A model generated the notes under the pieces. That model was given only the letters and a program-made list of their open reading frames with translations. It searched no databases and was not told the DNA's origin. From the NCBI RefSeq assembly GCF_023015695.1, contig NZ_JALKAS010000001.1:2046001-2110000 (forward strand): a stretch of DNA of 64,000 nt, in the 5' to 3' direction. This document shows positions 58,196 through 64,000 of the stretch, piece by piece. Both the position numbers and the translations under genes were made by a program. Source of the DNA: Jannaschia sp. S6380 (GTDB lineage: Bacteria; Pseudomonadota; Alphaproteobacteria; Rhodobacterales; Rhodobacteraceae). Within the stretch, counting starts at the first letter, position 1; each line of letters begins with the position of its first letter.

Positions 58196-58749
58196 TCGCC
58201 CCGGCCACCATCCCCGTCACCTCGCCTGCGGCGGCCCGCGCCCGCGCGCTCGAAAGCGTCGTACCGGTCCTGCGCACGGCCCGCTGCACCCTGCGTGCCC
58301 CGCGTCTCGCGGATTTCGGCGCGCTTCATTCCATCACCGGCAGCGACCGCGCCGTTTTCGAGGGCGGCCCCTTCACGCCCGCGCAAAGCTGGGCCGATTT
58401 CTGCGGCATGACGGCGACGTGGCTGCTGCGCGGCCACGGCATGTGGACGATCGAGACCGGCAGCGACGTCGCGGGCTTCGTCCTGATCGGCACCGAACCG
58501 GGCGACGAGGAACACGAGCTCGGCTGGCTGCTGTGCGACGGGCACGAAGGTCGCGGCCTCGCCTTCGAGGCGGCCAAGGCCGCGCGCGACCACGCTTGGT
58601 CCGCGCTCGCCCTGCCGTCGCTGGTCAGCTACATCGCCCCCGGCAACACGAGGTCCGAGGCGCTGGCCCGCCGCCTGGGCGCGGCGCCCGACGGGACCAT
58701 CCTCGACGGCCGGATCACGGTCTGGCGTCACCCGCGGGGGGCCGCATGA
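58192..58749 (+). CDS. GNAT acetyltransferase, RimJ/RimL type (array member 4)
   Basis: A 185-residue paralogue with about 25 extra N-terminal residues before LRTARCTLRAPRLADFGAL. The acetyl-CoA loop is HEGRGLAFEAAKAARDHA, followed by LPSLVSYIAPGNTRSEALARRLGA. An internal Met is not available for a shorter start, so the extension is probably real. Start and stop overlap the neighbours by 4 bp (ATGA). Confidence 0.9.
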   Translation: MIAPATIPVTSPAAARARALESVVPVLRTARCTLRAPRLADFGALHSITGSDRAVFEGGPFTPAQSWADFCGMTATWLLRGHGMWTIETGSDVAGFVLIGTEPGDEEHELGWLLCDGHEGRGLAFEAAKAARDHAWSALALPSLVSYIAPGNTRSEALARRLGAAPDGTILDGRITVWRHPRGAA

Positions 58750-59258
58750 TCCCGACGCTCACCACCGAACGCCTGACCCTGCGGGCGCCCAAACTCGCCG
58801 ATTTCGACGCTTTCGCGGCTTTCGGCGCGTCGGACCGGTCGCATTTCATGGGCGGGCCCGTCCACCCGGCCAATTCCTGGCAGAAGTTCTGTGCGGTGAT
58901 CGGCCATTGGACGCTGCGCGGCTATGGCCGCTGGATCGTGACCGAGATGGGCGCGGACCAGGCCCTGGGTCTTGTCGGCCTGCACCATCCGCTGGAATGG
59001 CCGGAGCCTGAAATCGCCTGGACCCTGTATGACGGCGCCGAGGGCAAGGGCTACGCCCACGAGGCCGCATTGGCCGCCCGCGCCCATGCCTACGACACAT
59101 TGGGCTGGACCACCGCCATCAGCTTCGTGGACCCGGCCAACACCCGCTCCCTCGCCCTGGCCCGCCGGTTGGGTTGCCGTGCGGACGGGACGTTCGAGCA
59201 TGCCGTCTTCGGTACCATGCATATCCAACGCCATCCCGGCCCGGAGGAAACCGCATGA
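58746..59258 (+). CDS. GNAT acetyltransferase, RimJ/RimL type (array member 5)
   Basis: A 170-residue paralogue with LTTERLTLRAPKLADFDAF, AEGKGYAHEAALAARAHAY and SFVDPANTRSLALARRLGC. It matches member 1 closely around WTLRGYGRW and AYDTLGWTTAIS, suggesting that the array grew by duplication of an older pair. Its stop overlaps the NIPSNAP start (ATGA). Confidence 0.92.
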   Translation: MIPTLTTERLTLRAPKLADFDAFAAFGASDRSHFMGGPVHPANSWQKFCAVIGHWTLRGYGRWIVTEMGADQALGLVGLHHPLEWPEPEIAWTLYDGAEGKGYAHEAALAARAHAYDTLGWTTAISFVDPANTRSLALARRLGCRADGTFEHAVFGTMHIQRHPGPEETA

Positions 59259-59587
59259 TCACCTGCACCGTCCACTACCAACTCGACCCCGAAAAGATCG
59301 ACGCGTTCGAGACCTATGCCCGCGCATGGCTCTATCTGATTCCCCGCATGGGCGGCACGCATCACGGCTATTTTCTGCCGCATGAAGGGGCGAACGACCG
59401 CGCGTCGTGCCATTTCTCGTTCCCGTCGCTCGCCGCCTACGAGGATTACCGCACCCGCATGGATGCCGATCCGGAGTGTCAGCGCGCCTATGCCTTCGCG
59501 CGCAAGACCGGCTGCATCCGCCGCTACGACCGGACGTTCGAGCGCCCCGTCCTCGAAGGTGCCTCGCCGGAGGAGTTGGGCCTGTGA
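59255..59587 (+). CDS. NIPSNAP family protein
   Basis: A 110-residue protein with one NIPSNAP/dimeric alpha-beta barrel domain: MITCTVHYQLDPEKIDAFE, PRMGGTHHGYFLPHEG and SLAAYEDYRTRMDADPECQ are typical. The function in bacteria is not established. It is the last gene of the run that starts at ffh and is linked by 4-nt overlaps throughout. Confidence 0.87.
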   Translation: MITCTVHYQLDPEKIDAFETYARAWLYLIPRMGGTHHGYFLPHEGANDRASCHFSFPSLAAYEDYRTRMDADPECQRAYAFARKTGCIRRYDRTFERPVLEGASPEELGL

Positions 59588-59655
59588 TCCGTATCTTGAC
59601 CCCGACCCCGCTCCGCCTCGGCCGCCGCGCGATATGCCTTCGCGTATGCACGGGG

Positions 59656-59684
59656 GGTGCACAAGCGGTGCACAGGGGGTGCCC
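59656..59684. promoter_or_regulatory. Three GGTGCAC-like direct repeats with 11-bp spacing
   Basis: GGTGCAC at 59656-59662 and 59667-59673, and GGTGCCC at 59678-59684, start exactly 11 bp apart, about one helical turn, 22-50 bp before the chorismate mutase start. The G/C runs at the two ends could also pair as a weak stem. It may be an operator or chance in a G-rich leader. Confidence 0.35.
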
Positions 59685-59705
59685 CCCGATTTGCGAGGGA
59701 AATCA

Positions 59706-59999
59706 ATGACCGAATCAGCCCGCGCCGCCGAACTCCTGGCCGAGCATCGCGACAGCATCGATCGCCTCGACGCGGTGCTGGTCTATACCCTCGCCGAACG
59801 CTTCGCCCGGACCCAGGCGGTCGGGCGGCTCAAGGCCCGACACGCCCTCCCCCCCTCCGACCCGGAGCGGGAGGCCAAGCAGATCGCGCGGCTCGAAAGA
59901 CTCGCCGAAGAGGCCGGGCTCGACCCCGGTTTCGCCAAGCAATTCCTCGGCTTCATCATCGAGGAAGTCATCCGACATCACCGGAAACACCAATCCTAA
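59706..59999 (+). CDS. Chorismate mutase (AroQ type)
   Basis: A 97-residue all-helical protein matching the AroQ chorismate mutase fold. It has [20 protein letters not shown], where the first Arg lies ahead of the RLD motif, then [25 protein letters not shown], with the active-site Lys and Glu positions recognisable, and [10 protein letters not shown] at the end. It converts chorismate to prephenate, the substrate of TyrA encoded elsewhere in the window. GAGGGA precedes the ATG. Its location between ffh and rpsP is conserved in alphaproteobacteria. Confidence 0.9.
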   Translation: MTESARAAELLAEHRDSIDRLDAVLVYTLAERFARTQAVGRLKARHALPPSDPEREAKQIARLERLAEEAGLDPGFAKQFLGFIIEEVIRHHRKHQS

Positions 60000-60024
60000 T
60001 CTACGAAAAGAACGGAGAAATATC

Positions 60025-60453
60025 ATGGCCATGAAGATCAGGCTCGCCCGCGGCGGTTCCAAGAAGCGCCCGCATTATTCCATCGTCGCCGCCGACAGCC
60101 GCATGGCCCGCGACGGCCGCTTCATCGAGAAGCTGGGCACCTACAACCCGCTCCTGCCCAAGGACAGCGAGGACCGCGTCAAGATGGACATGGAGCGGGT
60201 GCAGCACTGGCTGTCGAACGGCGCCCAGCCCACCGACCGCGTCTCGCGCTTCCTCGAAGCGGCGGGCGTCGTGGAAAAGAAGGAGCGCGCCAACCTGAAG
60301 AAGGGCGAGCCCGGCAAGGCCGCCCAGGAACGCGCGAAGGAGCGCGAAGAGAAGGCCGCCGCCGCCAAGGCCGCCGAGGAGGAAGCCAAGAACGCCCCCA
60401 AGGAAGAGGCCCCCGCCGAGGACGCCGCGGCCGAGGAAACCGCGTCCGAATAA
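60025..60453 (+). CDS. rpsP: 30S ribosomal protein S16
   Basis: A 142-residue S16. The core (about 1-80) has [19 protein letters not shown] and [13 protein letters not shown]. Residues about 85-142 are an extra tail made almost only of Ala, Glu, Lys and Pro, beyond the usual 80-90 residue protein; such tails occur in alphaproteobacteria. It binds 16S rRNA early in 30S assembly. It is 25 bp downstream of the chorismate mutase gene. Confidence 0.97.
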   Translation: MAMKIRLARGGSKKRPHYSIVAADSRMARDGRFIEKLGTYNPLLPKDSEDRVKMDMERVQHWLSNGAQPTDRVSRFLEAAGVVEKKERANLKKGEPGKAAQERAKEREEKAAAAKAAEEEAKNAPKEEAPAEDAAAEETASE

Positions 60454-60496
60454 AGGCTTGCGCGGCGGTCCCATCCGGGTCGCCGCGTCCCGCCTC

Positions 60497-60658
60497 ATGG
60501 CGCATCTCATGCTGCTGGCGCTCGGCCTGCTCGGCCTCGTCGTCGGGACGGTCACGCTGCTGGCGGCAGGACGGGGGCGGCACCGGCTCATTGGCGTCGC
60601 GGTCCTGGTATTGGCGACGGTCCCCTTCGCCCATGCCCTCCTCATCTCCGGCCCCTGA
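60497..60658 (+). CDS. Small membrane protein (53 residues), tentative
   Basis: A 53-residue frame with two hydrophobic helices (LMLLALGLLGLVVGTVTLLAA and LIGVAVLVLATVPFAHALLI) separated by a basic turn GRGRHR. The topology is convincing for a small membrane hairpin, but no good ribosome-binding site precedes the ATG. A longer version from a TTG at 60458 is possible. No family recognised. Confidence 0.4.
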   Translation: MAHLMLLALGLLGLVVGTVTLLAAGRGRHRLIGVAVLVLATVPFAHALLISGP

Positions 60659-60745
60659 CGCATGGGCGATCACTGGCCGTCTTGACCGCCGCGCCGCGCG
60701 GCCACAGGTTGTGCCCCCGTCGCCGGCCGAACCGAGAGAATTCCA

Positions 60746-61258
60746 ATGAAAGACCACGTCTGCCTCGGCGCGATCATGGGCAGCTACGGCGTCCGCGGCG
60801 AAGCCCGGGTCAAGAGCTTCTGCGCCGACCCCTCCGCCATCGGCGACTATGGCCCGCTGACCGACGATCAGGGCCGCAGCTACAAGCTGACGGTTTTGCG
60901 CCCGATCAAGGGCGGCTACGCCGTCCGCCTGTCCGGCGTGCCCCACAAGGAGGCGGCGGATGCGCTGAAGGGTCAACGCCTCTGGGCCCCGCGCGAGGCA
61001 CTGCCGGCGCTGCCCGACGACGAGTTCTACCATTCCGACCTGATCGGCCTTTCGGCCGTCGACACGGGGGGGGCCGATCTGGGCCGCGTCCACGCCGTCC
61101 ACGATCATGGTGCCGGCGACCTGCTGGAGCTGCGGCCACGGGGCGGATCGCCGGTTCTGGTGCCGTTCACGCGCGCGGTCGTGCCCACGGTCGACCTGGC
61201 CGCCGGCCGCGTCATCGTCGACCCGCCGGCCGGCCTGTTCGACGAGGCGCCCGACTGA
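60746..61258 (+). CDS. rimM: Ribosome maturation factor RimM
   Basis: A 170-residue RimM. The N-terminal beta-barrel has [19 protein letters not shown] and the C-terminal PRC-barrel has [21 protein letters not shown] and [27 protein letters not shown]. It helps assemble the 30S head domain. Gene order rpsP-rimM-trmD is standard, but here two kinase genes on the other strand lie between rimM and trmD. Confidence 0.95.
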   Translation: MKDHVCLGAIMGSYGVRGEARVKSFCADPSAIGDYGPLTDDQGRSYKLTVLRPIKGGYAVRLSGVPHKEAADALKGQRLWAPREALPALPDDEFYHSDLIGLSAVDTGGADLGRVHAVHDHGAGDLLELRPRGGSPVLVPFTRAVVPTVDLAAGRVIVDPPAGLFDEAPD

Positions 61259-61265
61259 GCCTGCG

Positions 61266-62246
61266 TCAATCCTGGTCCAGCACCGCCGCCAGCCGCCGCG
61301 CCCCGGCCAGCCGACGCGCCTGGAAATCGTCGCGCCGCCCGGCCTGCGCCGGCACGGCCTGCCACAGCTTCAACAGGTCGAACCACATCAGGGGGCGCAG
61401 CCCTGGCGCCATGACTTTGCCATAGCCCTCCTCCGTCGCGCGGATCGCCTCACGAAGGTCGGCCGCCGCCGCAGCCCGCGTGACCTCGCGCGGATCGGGG
61501 AAGAAGCTCGCGTATGTCGTCAGCAGCCGCGACAGGTCCGCGGCGGCGGGTTGCGGGGACGCCCCCGCGAAATCGATCCCGAGGACGGTGCCGTCGGCGC
61601 GGATCATCAGGTTCCGCAGACCCAGATCGCCATGAACGGGCACGCGTGGGACGGGCGCGCCGGACGCGCCGTCCATCGCGGCAATCGCCCGATCGGCTGC
61701 CTTCACGAAGGCCCGCGGCGCCGCAACCGTGCCCTCCCCCTCGGCCGCATCGCGCCGCCAGGCCCGCACCCGCTGCAATTGTCCGCGATAGTGCATCGCC
61801 CCCTTCTGCCCGAGTTGCCCGTCATGCAGGTGGCGCGCCCAACCCGCGCAGTCGGACAGGACGACATGGCGACGGGCCGCGTCCCCGGCCGCGGCGACGG
61901 CATCATGCGCCGTCCGGCCGCGAATGAAATCCATCACCAGCGCCCGTGCCGGCACCGATGCGGCCAGGATCCGCGGCACGCCCAAACCACGGACCCCGGC
62001 GAACCGCGCCCGCGCCGCCAGATGGGCGGCCAGGCGCGCCTCGAAGGGCCGCGCGCCGAGCTGCGTGTCGAACTTGGCGATGACCGTCCGGCCCTTGCCG
62101 TGGGCGCGAAAGACGGCCCGCTGTCCATCGGGCTCGATCCGGTGCCAGACGGGGGTCAGATCGAACGCATCGGCATCCAGCCCGGCGCAGGCGGCCAGGT
62201 GCGGCCAGGAATCGACGACATGCTGAAATAGGTCTTCGTCGGACAT
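61266..62246 (-). CDS. APH-type phosphotransferase (array member 1)
   Basis: A 326-residue protein of the aminoglycoside phosphotransferase/choline kinase fold. The catalytic loop is HGDLGLRN, with the Asp as the base, and GIDFAGA corresponds to the metal-binding DFG-like motif; MDFIRGRTAHDAVA is also typical. It phosphorylates an unknown small molecule. It lies 40 bp downstream of a paralogue on the same strand and converges with rimM. Confidence 0.85.
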   Translation of the reverse strand: MSDEDLFQHVVDSWPHLAACAGLDADAFDLTPVWHRIEPDGQRAVFRAHGKGRTVIAKFDTQLGARPFEARLAAHLAARARFAGVRGLGVPRILAASVPARALVMDFIRGRTAHDAVAAAGDAARRHVVLSDCAGWARHLHDGQLGQKGAMHYRGQLQRVRAWRRDAAEGEGTVAAPRAFVKAADRAIAAMDGASGAPVPRVPVHGDLGLRNLMIRADGTVLGIDFAGASPQPAAADLSRLLTTYASFFPDPREVTRAAAAADLREAIRATEEGYGKVMAPGLRPLMWFDLLKLWQAVPAQAGRRDDFQARRLAGARRLAAVLDQD

Positions 62247-62286
62247 CCGACCGGAATGTCAAATTCCGCCGCCCGACGCCAGCGGG

Positions 62287-63270
62287 TCAGGACGCCGCGC
62301 GAAACCTGGCCGCCATGCGCCGGATGCCGCGCCATCTGCGATGATGGACGAGGCCCCGGCGCCACGGGGCCACCGGGATCGACTGCCAGATCAGCAGAAG
62401 ATCTGCCATCATCGCCAGATCCAGCCCCGCCCGGTCGCGCCAGCGCCCGCCATGCGCGTCCAGCAGCGCCGCGCGGGCGGGGACCAGGCCGTCGGCATCC
62501 TCTCCGCCCGCCGGACCGAAGAAGGTCGCGTGCCCGATCAGAAGACGCGCCAGGTCGCGCGACGGCGCCCGCATTTCCGTGGTGCCGAAATCGATGCCGC
62601 TGGCCTGCCCGTCGGGTCCGATCATCAGGTTCCGCAGACTCAGGTCGCCATGCGCCACCGTCAGGGTCGACTTGCGGCCCCGGTCGTCCTCGGCCCGGCG
62701 AAGGGTCCGGTCGGCAAGATCCAGGAACTTCGCGGGCGCGGGCACGGGCAGGCTTCCGTCAGCAACCGCATCGCGCCATCGGCCGACCTTGCGGAGCATC
62801 CCGGCAGGTCGCAACGGTGTGAAACGCACGTCGCCCGCACGGTGTAGATGCCCCGCCCAGCGACCGCAGGCCCGCAGGATCTCCAGCCGCTCCGACCCGT
62901 CCGGCGCGAGCAGCATGGCATCATGCGCGGTCATCCCCGGCACCCGCGCCATCACCATCGCGCGGACCTCGGGATCTGCGGCATGCAGGGTCGGCACGCC
63001 CAGCCCCTGCGCCGCGGCGAACAGGCGTTCCGCGCGTGCATGGGCGTCCACCTGGCCGGCGAACCGCGCCGGCGTCTCGCCCGGGGCATGTTTCAGGATC
63101 AGGTCGGCTTGCCCCGAACGCCGCAAAACGCAGACGATCCGCGCCTGCCCGCGTGATACGCGCGCCCGCAACACGGACACCTCGCGCGCCTCGGGCGCCT
63201 CGCCCAGCCGGGGCGCAAGACACCGCCAGGCCGCCCGCGCACCAGCTTCGAGTTCGGAATGACGGAGCAT
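62287..63270 (-). CDS. APH-type phosphotransferase (array member 2)
   Basis: A 327-residue paralogue of the neighbouring kinase. Catalytic loop HGDLSLRN and SGIDFGTTEM are the key motifs; VPGMTAHDAMLL corresponds to the other protein's RGRTAHDAVA segment. The ATG at 63270 is the first that keeps family similarity; a long upstream frame lacks it. No strong ribosome-binding site was seen. The substrate is unknown; it is not an assigned antibiotic resistance gene. Confidence 0.85.
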   Translation of the reverse strand: MLRHSELEAGARAAWRCLAPRLGEAPEAREVSVLRARVSRGQARIVCVLRRSGQADLILKHAPGETPARFAGQVDAHARAERLFAAAQGLGVPTLHAADPEVRAMVMARVPGMTAHDAMLLAPDGSERLEILRACGRWAGHLHRAGDVRFTPLRPAGMLRKVGRWRDAVADGSLPVPAPAKFLDLADRTLRRAEDDRGRKSTLTVAHGDLSLRNLMIGPDGQASGIDFGTTEMRAPSRDLARLLIGHATFFGPAGGEDADGLVPARAALLDAHGGRWRDRAGLDLAMMADLLLIWQSIPVAPWRRGLVHHRRWRGIRRMAARFRAAS

Positions 63271-63369
63271 GGCGGACTGATGCCACGATCGGCCGACGGG
63301 GGCGAGCGAAACGGAACTCGCCCTGCCGGGAACACGTTGAACGGACAGCTTTGCATCAACGGAGGCACC

Positions 63370-63534
63370 ATGCTCGAACTCATCCTCATCCTTCTGGCCG
63401 TGGCCGCCATCGCCGCGTTTCTCGGCATGGGCCGGGTCTCCGGCATGGCCCTGACCGGCGCGAAGATCCTGATCGTGATCGCCCTCGTCGTGTTCCTCCT
63501 GATCGTTCTGGGCGTGATCGCGATCGCCGCCTGA
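63370..63534 (+). CDS. DUF1328 family small membrane protein
   Basis: A 54-residue protein with two hydrophobic helices. Its KILIVIALVVFLLIVLG second half matches the DUF1328 pattern (KILFxxFLVLFVxxLL). The function is unknown; relatives are stress-linked in some bacteria. GGAGG (63361-63365) is 4 nt before the ATG, supporting expression. It lies between the kinase pair and trmD. Confidence 0.72.
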   Translation: MLELILILLAVAAIAAFLGMGRVSGMALTGAKILIVIALVVFLLIVLGVIAIAA

Positions 63535-63573
63535 CGCTTTCCCGACGCCCCGGCCCGCGCTATGGGCCGGGGC

Positions 63574-64000
63574 ATGACATCTCCCACCCGCTCCCACGGT
63601 CAGAAATCCATCCGCGCCTCGGCCCGTCCGCGCGACCTGATGGCCGACGCCCCGGAACCCGGGGCATGGCAGGCCAACGTCGTGACCCTGTTCCCCGAGG
63701 CGTTTCCCGGTGTCCTGGGCCACAGTCTGACCGGAACCGCCCTGCGCGACGGGCTCTGGTCGTTGCGAACGACGAATCTGCGCGAATTCGGCCTGACGCG
63801 CCATCGCAAGGTCGACGATACGCCCGCCGGCGGCGGGGCGGGTCTGGTGCTGCGCCCCGACGTGGTCGGCCCGGCGATCGAGGCCGCACGCGGCCCGGGC
63901 CCCATCCTCTACCTCAGCCCGCGTGGCCGCCCCTTCGACCAGGCGATGGCGCGCGACCTGGCCGACGGGCCGGGCACGACGCTCCTCTGCGGACGTTTCG
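63574..64000 (+). CDS. trmD: tRNA (guanine37-N1)-methyltransferase, 5' part (3' end outside window)
   Basis: The first 142 codons of TrmD. WQANVVTLFPEAFPGVLGHSLTG is the N-terminal signature, and HRKVDDTPAGGGAGLVLRPDV is the family's GGGAGM-type region. An N-terminal extension of about 30 residues is seen in Rhodobacteraceae. The enzyme methylates G37 of several tRNAs to prevent frameshifts. The start is chosen at 63574; an in-frame ATG at 63562 is an alternative. The frame is open at the window edge. Confidence 0.92.
   Translation, partial: MTSPTRSHGQKSIRASARPRDLMADAPEPGAWQANVVTLFPEAFPGVLGHSLTGTALRDGLWSLRTTNLREFGLTRHRKVDDTPAGGGAGLVLRPDVVGPAIEAARGPGPILYLSPRGRPFDQAMARDLADGPGTTLLCGRF

Overview
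The window is very GC-rich, densely packed chromosomal DNA of an alphaproteobacterium, most probably a marine member of the Rhodobacteraceae/Roseobacteraceae. The evidence is gene content and order: an atpHAGDC cluster without the F0 genes, followed by an H-type lectin gene; a DUF484-xerC pair; fsa and priA close together; DUF1489 and DUF2125 proteins; a B12-dependent ribonucleotide reductase; a dimethylglycine-dehydrogenase-like flavoprotein; and an ffh / GNAT / chorismate mutase / rpsP / rimM / trmD block. Genus cannot be read from the sequence. No rRNA, tRNA, CRISPR array, insertion sequence or prophage was seen. All family assignments come from recognising motifs by eye; no database search was run.

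Left part (1-25.6 kb): a 5'-truncated GH42 beta-galactosidase converges on a GAPDH-like gene coupled to a class III aminotransferase. Then come a small lectin, the ATP synthase F1 operon (minus strand, with terminator and candidate promoter), GNAT and methyltransferase genes, gloB, clpA with a clear terminator, an M23 peptidase, a rhodanese, an SDR-RidA pair, xerC-DUF484, an orphan small protein, fsa, a LysE exporter, priA, and a hisC-tyrA-extensin-like run joined by ATGA overlaps.

Middle part (25.7-44.7 kb): an RTX protein with about 31 uninterrupted nonapeptides faces a two-gene ion-driven motor module (MotA/ExbB-like plus a MotB/OmpA-like protein with a very long coiled coil). Next are ChaC, DUF2125, a DMGDH-type oxidoreductase, small exported proteins, class II ribonucleotide reductase, a GNAT coupled to an allene-oxide-cyclase-like exported protein, a homocysteine methyltransferase divergent from a SARP/BTAD-alpha/beta-hydrolase fusion, and a VOC protein and pobA.

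Right part (44.7-64 kb): a LacI regulator with a perfect palindromic operator is divergent from a sugar-type ABC transporter operon (ATPase, binding protein, two permeases) that ends in a 72-bp tandem hairpin repeat. A b561-like cytochrome, EamA-LysR, azoreductase and two tiny genes follow. The last block is ffh, five tandem RimJ/RimL-type acetyltransferases and a NIPSNAP gene, all joined by 4-nt overlaps, then chorismate mutase, rpsP, rimM and trmD. Two APH-type kinases in reverse orientation lie between rimM and trmD.

The points most worth a second look are the five-GNAT array coupled to ffh, the MotA/MotB-like module with its extended coiled coil, the SARP-hydrolase fusion beside 12-bp-phased direct repeats, and the tandem hairpin repeat behind the ABC operon.
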